DNA from: Adiantum capillus-veneris
Lineage: Eukaryota; Streptophyta; Polypodiopsida; Polypodiales; Pteridaceae
Assembly: GCA_014529385.2 (NCBI GenBank)
Contig: CM043957.1
Span: forward strand, 90,483,160-90,547,159
Reading direction: 5' to 3'
DNA length: 64,000 nt
The notes under the pieces were generated by a model that searched no databases, was not told the origin of the DNA, and saw nothing but the letters and a program-made list of their open reading frames with translations. Below, piece after piece: positions 1-13,330 of this stretch; the first letter of the stretch is position 1; every line of letters begins with the position of its first letter. The translations under genes were made by a program, and so were the position numbers.

Positions 1-3000
1 AAGAAGGATTCGGAGTCTCAAGACAACAAGCCAACATCGGAGGCCAATGTGGCAGGTAAAGTAGAGCAAGATGCTCTCATTCTCTCATTAGACAATGTGT
101 CTAATTCTTGGATAGTAGATTCCGGGGCTTCATTCCATGAGACGCCACACAAGCAACATTTCCAATATTACACCAAAGGTAATTTTGGGTATGTATATTT
201 GTGAGATGATGAAGCTTGTGAAATTGTTGGCAAAGGTAAAGTTTATGTCAAAACTGCTAACAAAAATGAATGGAAGCTTAAAGATGTTAGGCATGTTCCT
301 TCTCTTCGCAAGAATTTGATCTCTACAGGACAATTGGCTGATGAAGGTCACAACATTACATTTGGAAACAAATGGTGGAAGATCTCAAAGGGATCTTTGG
401 TGGTTTCCAAAGGAGAAAATATTGGTATACTTTACTTGTGTACTATCAGCTCGCAATCTTGAGCTTGTCCAACAACTACAAAAGTTAACAGTGCGGTGTG
501 GCACTACCGGATTGGACATATGAATGCCAAAGGAATGCAAATCCTTTGAACAAAGAAGCTTCTACCAGGTTTGAAAGAAGTGGACTTAGATTTCTATGAA
601 GATTGTGTTTATGGAAAACAAAAGAGGGTAAAATTTCAAAAATCAATAAATGAAAGAAAAATTTAAAAACTTGAGTTGGCTCATTTTGATGTTTGGGGTC
701 CTGCAAGTACACCATCACTTGGTGGCTCATTGTACTATGTAACATTCATAGATGATGCGACTAGGACAACATGGGTTTATGTAATGAAGAATAAATCCGA
801 TGTATTTTCCATATTTCAAAGGTGGAAAACTTTTGTGGATAATGAAACAAGTACTAAGGTTAAATGCCTCAAATCCGACAATGGAGGCGAATATTGCAGC
901 CCAGCTTTTGAAAGCTTTTGTGCTAGCAATGGAATTTGGAGGTAAAAGACAACCCCAAGGACACCTCAACAAAATGGGATTTTGGAAAGGATGAACTGGA
1001 CAATCATGGAGCAAGCACAAAGTATGAGGCTACATGCAGGCCTACTGCTTGAGCTTTGGGCGGAAGCAGTAAGTACGTATGTGTACTTAATCAACCAATC
1101 ACCCTCAATAGCGTTGGATGGGGGAGTTCCAAAGGAAGCATGGACAGGTAATCGGTAAACTATTCATCTAAATTGTTTGGGTGTGAGGCTTTCATGCACA
1201 TAGATAGAAGCCTAAGGTCAAATCTAGATGCAAAGTCCAAATGTGTTTCTTCGTCTGTTATGGAGAAGGTGACTTTGGGTATTGCCTATGGAATCGTGAA
1301 GATGGTAAAATATTTAGGAGTAGGGATGTAATTTTTAACGAACAAAATATGTACAAAGATTACTTGAAAAGAAAACAAATAAAACAAACAGGTGATGAAT
1401 ACATGGAGCTTGAGGACGGTGAAGACTCAAGGAGTGAAAACGGTGACAACGTACAACAACTTCAACCAATTGAGGAGACTCAACCTATTCCCCAAAGATC
1501 TATAAGAGCAAGTAGACCTCCATAATGGTTTATTCCTTCCTTCAACCATCTCTTGATCCCAGATTCTGGAGTGTCGGAATCATACAAGGAAGCTATGCAA
1601 CACAAATTCAAAACAATGGATAAACAGCATGCAAGTGGAGATGGACTCATTACATCATCGCGACCAAACATGGGAGTTGGGTGAGTTGCCTAAAGGTAAG
1701 TGGGCACTTCAAAACAAATGGGTGTACAAGCTAAAGAAAGAAGAAGGTGGGAAGAAAAGGTACAAGTCTAGGCTTGTGGTAAAAGGGTTTTCTCAATATA
1801 AAGATATTGACTTCAATAAAATATTTTTTCCCATTGTAAAAATGAACTCAATTAGGCTTGTCTTAAGCCTTGTGGCTTCTCATGATTTAAATCTTGAGCA
1901 AATGGATGTAAATATGGCATTCCCTCATGGTCACTTAGAGGAGGAAATTTGCATGCTTCAACCAAAGGGGTATGAAGTAAAAGGTAAGGAAAAAATGATT
2001 TGCAGATTAAAGAAAATCTTGCATGGTTTAAAGCAAGCATCAAGACAGTGGTACTTGAAGTTAGACCAATGGATGTTGGATCATGGATTCACAAGATACA
2101 ATCTACACAAAGAATTTCCGAGATGGGACGTTCCTAATGTTGTATGTTGATGACATGTTGATTGCAAGTGCTAACATGTAGGACATCAAAGACCTAAAAG
2201 AGGAATTATCTAAAGTTGTTGGAAAGAGGATACTTGGTATGAAAATATCAAGGGATAGGACGAAGAAGACAATAAAGCTATCTCAAGAGGATTACATCAA
2301 GAAGGAACTAGAAAGGTTTGCAATGCAAAATGCAAAAACGGTTTCTACACCTTTGGCTGGTCACTCTAAACTAACCAAGGATATGTGTCCAAAGACACAA
2401 GATGAGATAGCCTATATATCTAAAGTTCCATATGCTACAGCGGTAGGTTCTCTTATGTATGCTATGGTCTAGACAAGAACAGACATTGTACATGCTGTGG
2501 GAGTTGTAAGTAGGTTCATGGACAACTCAGGTAAAGAGCACTGGCAAGATGTGAAGTGGATACTTAGGTATCTGAAAGGGACAACAACAAATGCTTTGTA
2601 TTTTGGAGGAATTGATATTTTTCTTCAAGGGTATGTTGAAGTAGCACTAGTGGCTATGTCTTCACGGTTGGAGGCACAGCAGTAAGCTAGGATTCAAAGC
2701 TACAGAAAGTGGTCTTACTTTCTACCATGGAAGTAGAGTATGTAGCAATGAAAGAGGCAAGCAAAGAAATTATGTGGCTTCACAAATACTTAGAAGAGTT
2801 TGGATTCAAACAAGAAATTTGTGTCTTGTACAGTGATAGCCAAACTGATATCCATCTTGCAAAGAACTCAGCCTTCCATTCAAGGAGAAAGCAGATTGAG
2901 GTAAGATATCACTTCATACGTACTCTTTTGGAAGAGGAATAGCTAAAGCTAGGAAAGGTGCATACAATTGAAAATCCTGCAAACATGTTTACAAAGGTGG

Positions 3001-3050
3001 TCAACAAGGAGAAGTTGAGCTTTTCCTCATCTTCAATCGGCATTCAAGGA
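1..3050 (+). pseudogene. Copia retrotransposon polyprotein remnant (protease, integrase, RT, RNase H)
   Basis: Domain order PR-INT-RT-RH identifies Ty1/Copia. The window opens just upstream of the aspartic protease, seen as WIVDSGAS at about 109-132. A gag-pre-integrase stretch follows, then the integrase core: HFDVWGP near 688, KSDNGGEY near 880 and the PQQNGILER glutamate near 981, so all three acidic residues remain. RT runs from about 1629 with MDVNMAFPHG and a YVDDML catalytic motif near 2144-2161. RNase H has STMEVEYVAM (near 2727) and LYSDSQTDIHL, but part of its N-terminal region near 2640-2660 is deleted. Stops and frameshifts break the frame at about 202, 547, 944, 1160, 2110, 2180 and 2470, so no polyprotein can be made. 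The 5' end lies outside the window. Family assignment is firm; exact break positions are approximate. Confidence 0.93.
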
Positions 3051-3322
3051 TAAGAAGCCAAGATAGAAAGCAGTCACAGGTTTCGTTTGCAGATCAGTCT
3101 CCAAGTGGGAGATTGTTAAGTATGGAACTTGATTTACCCATTGCAATTTTTTGTTTTAAAAACGCACATTTGTAAGGCCCCCATTAAGTCTCTCCAATCT
3201 CAGAAAAATAAAAATTCTCTCAAAACATATTAAGTGCATAAGTGAAGTGTGAGATTAGGAAATGAAAAGACGAATGAAAGTGGAAAGTCGACAGACATAT
3301 GAAGGTGGAAAGTCAAAAGATG

Positions 3323-4902
3323 TGTCATAATAATCAATATCTAATTCTCCTAAATGATTTTCTCATATTAAACTGATCATTTAGTGTGGGGAAGTGCCAA
3401 GGGAGAAAAAGCTAGAATATTGGTTAAGCTAGCAGACCAGCCACAGTAGGGATCCAAAGGAGGGAAAATAGGGATCCAAAGGAGGGGCCATCTACAAAAG
3501 AGCCATGTGCAACAATGGGCTAAAAAGACCCTAAGGTTCAGCCCATTAAGACTTCCAAAATGCTAAGGTTCCAAAATTCAAAGGTTGTGTCCAAAGGGTT
3601 AAAGCTTAGGATGAATTGGGTGGTTTGTGTGCTCTCCAAAGTCAACACACATCCCTACACATGAGGGGGCGAGCCCTAAAGGTAGGGGATGAGAGAGAAA
3701 GCCACACACACACACACAAGCCCCCTTTACACAAAGGGAATGAAGGACACATGTCAAATGTGCTCAATTCCTATTGGATGACCCTTGAAGTGGACCAATG
3801 AGAATTAGGCCAGAGTAAATTTAGCCTAATTAATTTTAAAACACTTAATAAAAAGAACCAATGAAAATTAAGTCTCCTGGATGATTATTGGACAGCCTGA
3901 GAAGGGGTCCAATAGGAATTGAGCAGCCCAATGGGCTACTTAATTCCTATTGTTCAGAATGGGGAAAGGTCCAATGGGGATTTAATTCACGTAAATCAAT
4001 TAAGTTTAATTGATTAAGCTCTCACAAAAGGGGAAAGGGGGACACATGTCAGAAGGCTATCACTTATGCTGCTTAATATCCATTGGCTTTGACTTGGGGA
4101 GGTCCAATGGGGAGCCTGCAAGAGCAAATAGCAAGAGGGCTCGCCCAAGAGAGAGAGAGAGAGGGCTGATTTTTGCAAGGAATTATCACACACACACTCA
4201 CACAATCTCATGTGTGAAGAAAGAGAAGACTATCTCTTCCCAAGCTTTAATGGACAGCTCATCACCTACTCCAAGCTTGTGAGATAGAAGCCTACATCGG
4301 CACACTCTTGGCTTGTGGATGCAAATCCAACCAAGATCCAAGCTTCAATGCATGCTCATCTCCTCTACCAAGCTAATCACTAAGCTAAAGCTATGCTAAT
4401 ATGAGTGATTATGTGAGGAGATGTACATCTTTCTCGTAAGATACTCCTTCTTCCTCTCAATCTACTCTCATACCCTGCTAGCTCTCACCATCTTCGAAGG
4501 TGTGTGAGGTCTTGGGTCTGAGAACGGGGACAATTAAAGTTGTGTTTGCTAAGTGTTTTGCTAAGTGCATGAAGATTTCATCTTCATTGCACTAGCTAGT
4601 CTTGAAGGAACACAAAGAATTGTATTGTACAATGTCTCTCTTGATGGGAGAAACCATAATACAAAGCCTTTTGGAGAGGGGACCGGCTCCATGCAAATCC
4701 GGTCCTCAATTGTTGTCAATAGCTTAATTTCTCTCTCTTTTGAAAGTATTGTTGATGCTATCTAACTAGGTGTTATGCTTTTTGTTGCTCTCTCCACCCA
4801 AGCACTCTTGTAATTCTCATTAGGAATCTATTCTAATGAAATGCCCACTATGTTCATGCTAATTTCCGCTACACACAAGTTATTAGGCCATTAAATGTTA
4901 CA
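3323..4902 (+). mobile_element. Solo LTR of Gypsy family LTR-A (about 1.58 kb)
   Basis: Begins TGTCATAATAATC and ends GTTACA (TG...CA). It matches over its whole length the LTR at 53443-55045 and, inverted, the LTR at 36420-38022. No internal region is attached. Flanks are AGATG (3318-3322) and AGACG (4903-4907), a 5-bp target duplication with one mismatch. The same Copia LTR at 16492-16985 lacks this block. It most likely arose by recombination between the two LTRs of a full element. It carries the GGACCGG / CCGGTCC hairpin at 4680-4705. Short ORFs inside are not genes. Confidence 0.88.
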
Positions 4903-5028
4903 AGACGCATAAAGATAGAAAGCCAAAAGACGCATGAAGATAGAAAGTCAAAAGACCTTTTGTGTCCATATAAATAGGTGTTTCTCTTCTCCTTTATTTT
5001 CCCTTTAGCGTTTTTTTCTTTTCAAAGT

Positions 5029-5031
<3 letters not shown>

Positions 5032-5090
<59 letters not shown>
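5032..5090. repeat. (CT)n microsatellite in the Copia LTR
   Basis: A pure CT dinucleotide run of about 59 bp. The Copia LTR copy at 16.7 kb also has a CT tract at the same place, so the tract was probably present in the ancestral LTR. Confidence 0.97.
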
Positions 5091-5093
<3 letters not shown>

Positions 5094-5225
5094 ATGTTGC
5101 ATCCATCTTTTATAGCTAACACTATTGCAGATGTACATGCTTCATCATTGCCCGTGGCTACGGGATATAGACTACTATTGTTGTAGTTGAGGGAATCTTT
5201 GAATTAGGAATACCTTTTAATTTTT

Positions 5226-5850
5226 TTGAGGCCATTAGTAATACCTTTTAATTATGAGGAGAATCCATCGTGCATGAAGAAAAATCACTCGCCAAAAACA
5301 AAACAAAAATTCACGGCCAGCCGGAATATTATGGCCGGCCAAAAAGTGGTCAAAAAACGGCCGGTCGTTTGGCCGGTTGGCCAGTGGCCGAGAGTCAATG
5401 GCCGGTGGCCGGTGGTTGGAAGTCAATGGCCATGGCCAATGGCTAAATTCAATGGCCGATGGCCGATTTCAAAGGTGGACTTGTCTTCTCAAGGGCGGTC
5501 ACACATGATGTATTGGAGGGTCCATTTGAACTTGTCTACACAAGGGCAGCTACACGCGGCTACCTCTCAAGGGCCATTTGAACTTGTCTACAGAAGGGCG
5601 GCTACACGCAGCTGCCTCTCATGAGAGAGGGCAACCCTTTTGGCCTATAAAAGGAGGCCATTTCTACACACATTTTCGAATGTGAAGTTGATGCAACAAG
5701 GTGGGTGTGAGGTGGTGAGAGTGAAGCAAGGTGGGAGCTCTATTAAGGGTAAAATCCCTTTGTAACCTACCTCTTGTTTGACGTACTAAAGCAATTGAGT
5801 GGCTGCTTTCCCGTGAATGTAGCCCACATTGGGTGAACCACGTATATCAT

Positions 5851-5851
<1 letters not shown>
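5226..5851 (+). other. LTR-like segment with GGCC-rich block and TATA box
   Basis: The part at 5310-5480 is dense in GGCC and CCGG palindromes. Next come two tandem 52-bp units (5524-5575 and 5576-5627), a TATA box TATAAAA at 5646-5652, and a segment near 5800-5850 whose layout (ATGTAGCCCACATTGGG, then AACCACGTA) resembles the U5 end of many plant Copia LTRs. I infer a decayed LTR of a second Copia-type family. No internal domains or target duplication confirm this. No coding potential is visible. Confidence 0.4.

Positions 5852-5912
<61 letters not shown>
5852..5912. repeat. (CT)n microsatellite
   Basis: An uninterrupted CT run of about 61 bp between LTR-like sequence and the L1 ORF1-like remnant. 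Translations rich in SL are artefacts of this run. Confidence 0.97.
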
Positions 5913-5918
<6 letters not shown>

Positions 5919-6239
5919 AACAGAGAAACCCCTCTCCTTCATGCTCGTCAACCTCCCCCTGGGCGAGGGGCAACCCCGAGGGGAGGTCCCGTCAGACACA
6001 ATGCAGCACCCTCCTCCATGTTTCCAATCAGCATCCCATAAGCCCCTCCTCCACGTCGCCAGACAGCAACCTACTCATCCCGTCACTACTGCAACAGGAC
6101 AATTCACTGTTTGGCATGCTAATCTCCTCGTGCTGCCTGTCGGCTTTGCTTTCCTCGACAATTCGAGCCTCTTAACCCTTCCTCGTGTTGCCTGCCAACT
6201 TAGCCTTCCCCGACACTCTGAACCTTTCTCCAAGTTTTC

Positions 6240-7010
6240 CCACTAAGGTTTACCTTACATCCAAGGATTCATTCCCACAAGATGCAGCAAACGAAGTCCT
6301 CCACACCAATCAAGCCGACATGCCTCTTTGTGCCCACTCCATGGGTGGATCCGATAGACCTCCTCCAAGCACAACTCCGAGAACTCAAAGATGAAAACAT
6401 GGAACTCAAGGGTCGTCTTGAGGCCTTGGAGACCCGTCTCACCCTCTTGGAGTCACAAAAGCAAATCAACACGGAGCATATCCTTGACCAAGCAAAGGAA
6501 TTTGAGCACACATTCACCGCAAGTATGGCAAATCTTTCCACTCAAGTCAATGACGCAATCACCGTCGTATCTTCCAAGGTAGAAGAATGCATTCAAGAAC
6601 GTCACCGACAAAAAGGATTGGCGCTATCCCTCCACATCGGGGGCTTACCCTCTACTTGGTGGGAGGATGACGATTTCACTTCCACCTTAGCCTCAACCAA
6701 GCCATTCACCTGACTTTGATCCCAACACAATCGAGAAGGTCCATCATCACCACCACAACAACCAAGGCACCCTCGTCTTCAAAAACAAAGAGGCTCGCAA
6801 AGCACTTTTACAGCAAGCTCGACTACTCAAGGGATCCAAAATCTAGATCAGCAAGGCCTTAACCCCCAACTCAAAATCAAGAAACAAGAACTCCAAAAGG
6901 TGTGTGATGCTCGAGCAGCAGGTAAATGGGACGTCTATCAAGGTGGTAAGGCCATTATTGAGGAATTTCAAATTCCAAGGACTCCCAGACCACCCTCCCC
7001 CCAATCCCTA
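6240..7010 (+). pseudogene. L1-type LINE ORF1-like protein remnant
   Basis: The clearest open part is 6282-6713. It has a heptad-like coiled coil (LRELKDENMELKGRLEALE and following, about residues 32-62), then a segment like an RNA-binding domain (LSLHIGGLP, and after a frameshift near 6706 GTLVFKNKEARKALL). After a TAG at 6844 and another frameshift near 6868 comes a basic region (LTPQLKIKKQELQKVCDAR ... GGKAIIEEF). Coiled coil, then RNA-binding domain, then a C-terminal domain is the order of L1 ORF1p. No reverse transcriptase ORF follows; a 120-bp CT tract does. The assignment rests on architecture rather than on a diagnostic motif and could be wrong. Confidence 0.45.
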
Positions 7011-7136
7011 AGTGACGTAGGTTACAACTTTGTTGTATACTCATCTAGTCATGTTCCAATGTACCCTCTTGGTAAGAGGCACCATGTATGTTTTCTTGGT
7101 CCCATAGGTCATATTTGACCTCCAAGGGCGATAATG

Positions 7137-8065
<929 letters not shown>

Positions 8066-8542
8066 TTGCTTCCTTCTACCATGGTCTCAAAGTCTAGAGC
8101 TCCCAAAGAAGAGAGATCTCCCCCTCTTCCTCCATCAAGCCCCACCCATCGTCTTTTCTTCTCCTCTTCCTTCTCATTCCTCCTCTTTACCACCCCTTTT
8201 TTTATGCCAATACCCCTAGAAATAGACCCCCCTCTCCCCTTAGCAATGACAAAAACCATAATTTCTAAGCATGGGAAGGGAGGTTTGATGATGTTGCATG
8301 TCAAAATCAAGCAGCACAAAAAATGCCATGGATTGAGACAAAAAGAGGCATTGTGGTGGCATGCAGAAGTTGAAACAGGGACCTCATCAATGCCCAGCTT
8401 GAGCACATTGGAAGAATTAAAGCTCAAATCTATGGTACCTAAAGAGACTGAGCAAATCTCAAAGAAAGCCATAAAATGGGAAGAGATGGTTTTGCACTCT
8501 TTTAATGTCACCATAATCACCCCCAAGATAATCAATGAATAG
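8066..8542 (+). CDS. Unrecognised 158-codon ORF, doubtful
   Basis: A single open frame with a proline/serine-rich, hydrophobic N-terminal part (PPLPPSSPTH then FFSSSFSFLLF) and a lysine/glutamate-rich C-terminal part. I recognise no domain. There are no splice signals or neighbours suggesting a gene, and the opposite strand is also open over much of the same stretch, which points to low stop-codon density rather than selection. Listed because it is the longest open frame in this part of the window. Confidence 0.12.
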   Translation: MLPSTMVSKSRAPKEERSPPLPPSSPTHRLFFSSSFSFLLFTTPFFMPIPLEIDPPLPLAMTKTIISKHGKGGLMMLHVKIKQHKKCHGLRQKEALWWHAEVETGTSSMPSLSTLEELKLKSMVPKETEQISKKAIKWEEMVLHSFNVTIITPKIINE

Positions 8543-11500
8543 TGGCATCTGCAATCTCTCCCATATCGCTGATAAATTTGAGCTGCTATCCATCAAAGAA
8601 AGACTAGTAAAGGAGCAGAAAGCCAATCCATCATTGACACATTTGGTTGTCAAAGTATCCAAGGTACCTATACATCATACAAATGCTCCAAAAGATATCA
8701 GGAAGGATCCTACATAGTGCCTGGTACCATGCACGTACAGTTGGGAAAACCATAAGGTCGTTAAGAAAACACATCGAACCTGGTTGAAATACCCAAGTAT
8801 AGCATCACCAAAGTATGATCACATGCAATTGAAACATGAAGTTCCTAAAATCACATTCTCATTATTTAATAGAAGTCAAGAAATCTGTTTGACCTATATA
8901 AACCTAAACATGTCCTCAAATATTTCAAATTAAAAGGGTAACGCAAACTTGTTTCCCTTTAAACACTCCATTTGCATCCTCTAAGGGACCCAACTTAGAA
9001 TCTTGGGTACATAAATTGATTAATTTCAAGAGATGAAGCTAAGTGTTGAGCTAGAATAAAATTGAATGAAAGTATTTGATCGCAAACCTTTCCCCAATCA
9101 TAGCATACTGTCTAGCTCCTTGTGGAGTTGAGGTAGCATGTGAGAGGATTTGTGATGTCTTTGTGTTTCCCTTTAATGAATATCCTTAGGGAGTTGAAGT
9201 GTCATGTAAATAACTTGAGATAGCTTGTGAGTTATCCTTTAATGCTCCCTTGGTAGGTTATGCATGGTAAGTTTCAATTGTTTCTCCACATTTAAGACAT
9301 GTATGCTCTTGCTTGCACCATTTCATGCTTTTGGGAGAGAGAGCTTATTGTTTCCCTTTCAAAACCCCTTCTCCCTCTTCTTGATATTATTGTTCTTGCC
9401 TTTAAAATGTACATTAGTAGATATTTAACTTCCTTGGAATTCATCTTCTTTATCCAAAAACTTGTACATAGATTTTCCAAGGGGAGAGAAGATCTTGGAG
9501 CAACCATAGTGTGGTGAATTATCTCTAACTTGACCCTATGTATTCACATATGCATGCATGCCAAGAATTCCTATCTAAATTTTTACTGCTGTGAAAATTT
9601 TATCATTTGAAGATAGTAGCTTTTATATGTAACCTCATAAAATCTCAACACAGTGTTGAGTAGTCTCTCCTCTTTAAAATCAATGCTTCTCTAAGCCAAG
9701 ATAAAAACATCTTGAGCTTACTCAATGAGAAGTTGCTTCATCATAGCAACCCTACATTCTTTCCAAATTTGAGGTGCCTCTCCTTGTCAACAAGATCTAG
9801 GGCTAGAACACAACTTCTACCTAGAAACCTTTTGAAGGTGCATCTACATGTCCTAGCTTGGTTTATTTTGTGAATTGATCACATCCAAAGGCAGCATAAA
9901 TTTTTTGGTTGAAATTTAGGACTTTGAAAATGTTTCTATAGCTAACATTGATTGTAACAAAAGTGATGCTCTTCCCTCCTCCCTTGAGTTTTCAACATCA
10001 ATTGCTCTTTTCAAGGTGAGTTGAGCATGTATATGCCCTCAATTATGAGTATCCTTGTAGTGATAGTGGCCTTTTTATGGAGACTTACTCTTTGAAGAGT
10101 TTGATGGAGAAGAAGTGGGATATAGTCTCCTCCCTTTGAAGAGTTTGATGGAGAAGAAGTGGGATATATTCTCTCCCTTCATATACGCTCAATTCTTAAC
10201 TCAATGGACTACCTATAAGGTTGTGTTTGTGGAGCCATTTCTTCATTAAAGTTCTCCCTAGAAGTATTTTGGCTCTCCTTATATTCATGAGAGAATTAAA
10301 TCCTCTCTCTTAGATATGCATAAGCATTTTTGGTGATTCTTTTGTTTTGAGTAGGAGGGATTCCTCAAGGAGCCTTCATTTCTTGATCTTAGGTGATTCA
10401 AAAGACTCTTGAGAGGAATCTCTCCCTCTCTATTGGGAAGCCTCTTGCCTTCTCGACTCAAGTTTTCCAATTAATTAAAACTCTGCAATCTTGTCTAGCA
10501 TGAGCAATCAAATTATAGGCTCTAGATATGCTTGGAATATTTGTTTGAAGATTTTGATTGTTTCACACTTCTTGTAGACATTGTGGAAGTATTTAATTGC
10601 ATAAATTTCTTGTGTAGATGTAGCATTGTAGCTTGAGTTAACATGTTTTGAGTTCAGTATGTTTTATTGTATCAAACATATTATTAATTTCTTAAAGAGT
10701 TAGAGGATAAATAATCTATATCCACACCCCAAGGTTATTCACAATCATAAACATAGCATATGAGTGGAGGCATACTTCAAAAATGATGGTCCATGTCGGC
10801 TTAATTGCTTAACATCATTGAGTTCCAAGGAAACCCTCAAAGAGGAATACTCTTGATCAATGGTGGTAGAGGATGGATAACACCTCTCATTACATTTTGC
10901 CCTACTTTTTTATTGGACTCCCTTTTATGCCCCTATTTTGTGATCGGTTGTCTACTTCATAAAGGAAGGAATAATGTGCTTTGATAACACCTCTCTATAT
11001 CTCCTAACCTCCTTTATTATTGAACTCTCTTTTCATTGCCTACTCAGTGATTGGTCCCTTGCATAAAGAAAGGAACAATGTGATTTGATAACAATGAAGC
11101 CTAATTAGTATGTATTACAACTTGGTATAGCTACAACTACAAAAATCAAACCCATTGTTTATGTAGTCTTTAGTACCAATTGTCCTTTGAGCCATTTGAT
11201 TTTGTGTGATGGTGACTAAGCTACATGTACAAAGAGTGATGTCATAGATATTGCTTTTATGGTCTCAAAAATCTCATTATCCTAATAGCAACCTCTGATT
11301 TAAGTTAAGGTAAATGTACAAAACTTAGCAATGCAAGTTGTCCATACATTCATTTTGCACACACTTGAATAGATGGAGAAAAAAATTATCCAATATTTGA
11401 TGAAATTTAAGCTATATGTGTACCTTCATAAGACATGCAAGTTATCCATACATGCATTGTGCATACAAATAGTTGGAGAAAGTTCTTTGTTCTGAGTGAT

Positions 11501-13330
11501 TGAAAGTTTGAAGCTTTAAAGGATAAATTTTGTACATGTAGCTATCCATTTATTCCTACCTTTTTCATACTTGTTTTTGAAATAATTTCTTTATGATTGA
11601 TTACTTTATGCACACATAAAATATTTCATAAATACAATTTGAAATCTCCACAGTGAAGAGTCAATTTGAGCCCAATACTCTCATTTATGATGTTAGGTTG
11701 CATGTGTATCTGTAGTTTTAATACGCCTCTTAATATGTGTAAATCATGGTTTGGGGTCATTTTAAGTTGTTTTGAACCCAAAATTAAGCTAAGTATGTTT
11801 GTACATTGGTAGCAAGTTTTTATTATGGTAACAGATTGTAGTAGATGTTTTAGATTTTGGTATGAATATGCTTTTAAGAGAGTTTCTTATGGCCACAAGG
11901 TGTATGAGCCAGCATTAGTGTAGCAACCTCTCCTCTTGCTAGCTCTTGCGAGACAAAGTTGGAAACATCTTGCAACTACTTTAAGATATGGTAGCAGATT
12001 TCTTTCATGGTGGTAGCATGTCTCTTTTGGTTTATTATTGTGGATATAGCCATGTATCTTGGTTAGTTTATGGCTAGTAGCATTCCCACATGACTATTTT
12101 TGGCTTATGGATTATGGCTAATATCATGCCTACATGAATACTTTTGGTGTAAGGCTTATGGCTAGTTTATGGCTAGAAAACCGCCTAGAGTACTACTTTT
12201 GGTTTAATTTGTGGTTTCAAATACCAAGCTCAACATCTTTTCCTTTTTATTATAAGTGGGTTGACAAGATTCATCATATTTTTATCGGTCAAAAAATTAT
12301 TGTCCAATCAATAGATTTTTTTATTAAGAGAGCAACCCTCTCCCCTTTTATTTCTTTGTTAAAACTTTAATTGAGTTTTAAATTATAAATTTTCAATTGA
12401 AAAAGGCCAATAAAATTGTCCAACTTCAAATCAATAACCTCAAAATATTCTCAAAGATCAAATTATCTTTTTTCTTTGAGAAAAATAGGCCCTTTGCAAA
12501 AAGACTAGAATCAGCCTCACATTTTAGTGTAAAAGACTATATGGTATTAGTCCAACTGAAAGCACATAGATCCTATCCACAACCTTGGTTAAAGTATGTA
12601 CCAAGATAGAATTTTCTTGTTTATCAATGAGTCAATACAAATAGCCAAAGCACTTTAACATTTGGGGTATCATATTAGTGAAGCATGCCAGAGTCAATTA
12701 ATCATTATTTCATCTATTCTCCAATTATTTATTATACCTAAAAAGGGGGCATAGTAAAATTTTATCTCAATCAAATGTTCAACTTTAAGAGTTTCCAGGT
12801 TTCAAAAATGCATATGATATTCCTATATGCTATGGATTGCTTAAGCAAAAACATGTACCGCCATTAAAAGCTAGTTAGCATCCCAAGATCCATCAATACA
12901 TGATTGTAACAAAAACAACAAGAAAAAATCTGCTAACCCTAATGTCCATAACATGTACAACATCCACGGTAGTATTATTGGTACAGCTTCCTCGCATTCC
13001 ACCGGTGTCGTCAGGTTGTTGGGATCGATTTCATGGTTGTTCGTGATGTGATATGGAACTCCCTTATGTGTTACCATAGCTTATGTGGATGGTATCTACT
13101 ACATTTAAACTACTTTATTATGCTATTTAATTTTTTAAAGTAGTGAAATAAGACTATCATTGCACTCTCATATTTTTTGTAATTTTTTATATTTATATAC
13201 ATGATTTTAGGGATAACTTCTAGATAAATTCCTAGTTTATAGATCTGTATGGACTAAGTAGGCTCTCTAGTAGTTACCATAAGTAAATATAACTAAGGCA
13301 TACCTACCATAATTATCTTGTAATTAATTG
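8543..13330. other. AT-rich gene-free DNA with decayed tandem duplications
   Basis: Nearly 5 kb without a supported gene. Visible structure is limited to two 44-bp units at about 10091-10178 (TTTGAAGAGTTTGATGGAG motif), a roughly 108-bp tandem duplication at about 10874-11090 whose units begin GATAACACC, and partly repeated phrases such as CATGCAAGTTATCC near 11329-11455 and TTATGGCTAGT near 12066-12175. Probably old transposon DNA, but no domain remains. Confidence 0.6.

Larger units (their letters stand above)
3114..5218 (+). repeat. Copia 3' LTR, split by a nested solo LTR
   Basis: The purine-rich tract AAGTGGGAGAT at 3103-3113 is the usual Copia polypurine tract and is followed directly by TGTTAAG, the LTR start at 3114. 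The LTR runs to 3322, is interrupted at 3323-4902 by LTR-A, and resumes at 4908 with repeated AAGTCAAAAGAC-type motifs, a (CT)n tract and a conserved tail ending with GGAATACC near 5213. A second copy at 16492-16985 shows the same order of motifs without the interruption. This supports both the LTR identity and the nested insertion. The exact 3' end is uncertain by about 10 bp. Confidence 0.8.

Noticed and set aside
6738-6755. Poly-histidine tract HHHHH
   Set aside because: CATCATCACCACCAC is a short codon repeat within the L1-like remnant; nothing points to vector or tag sequence.
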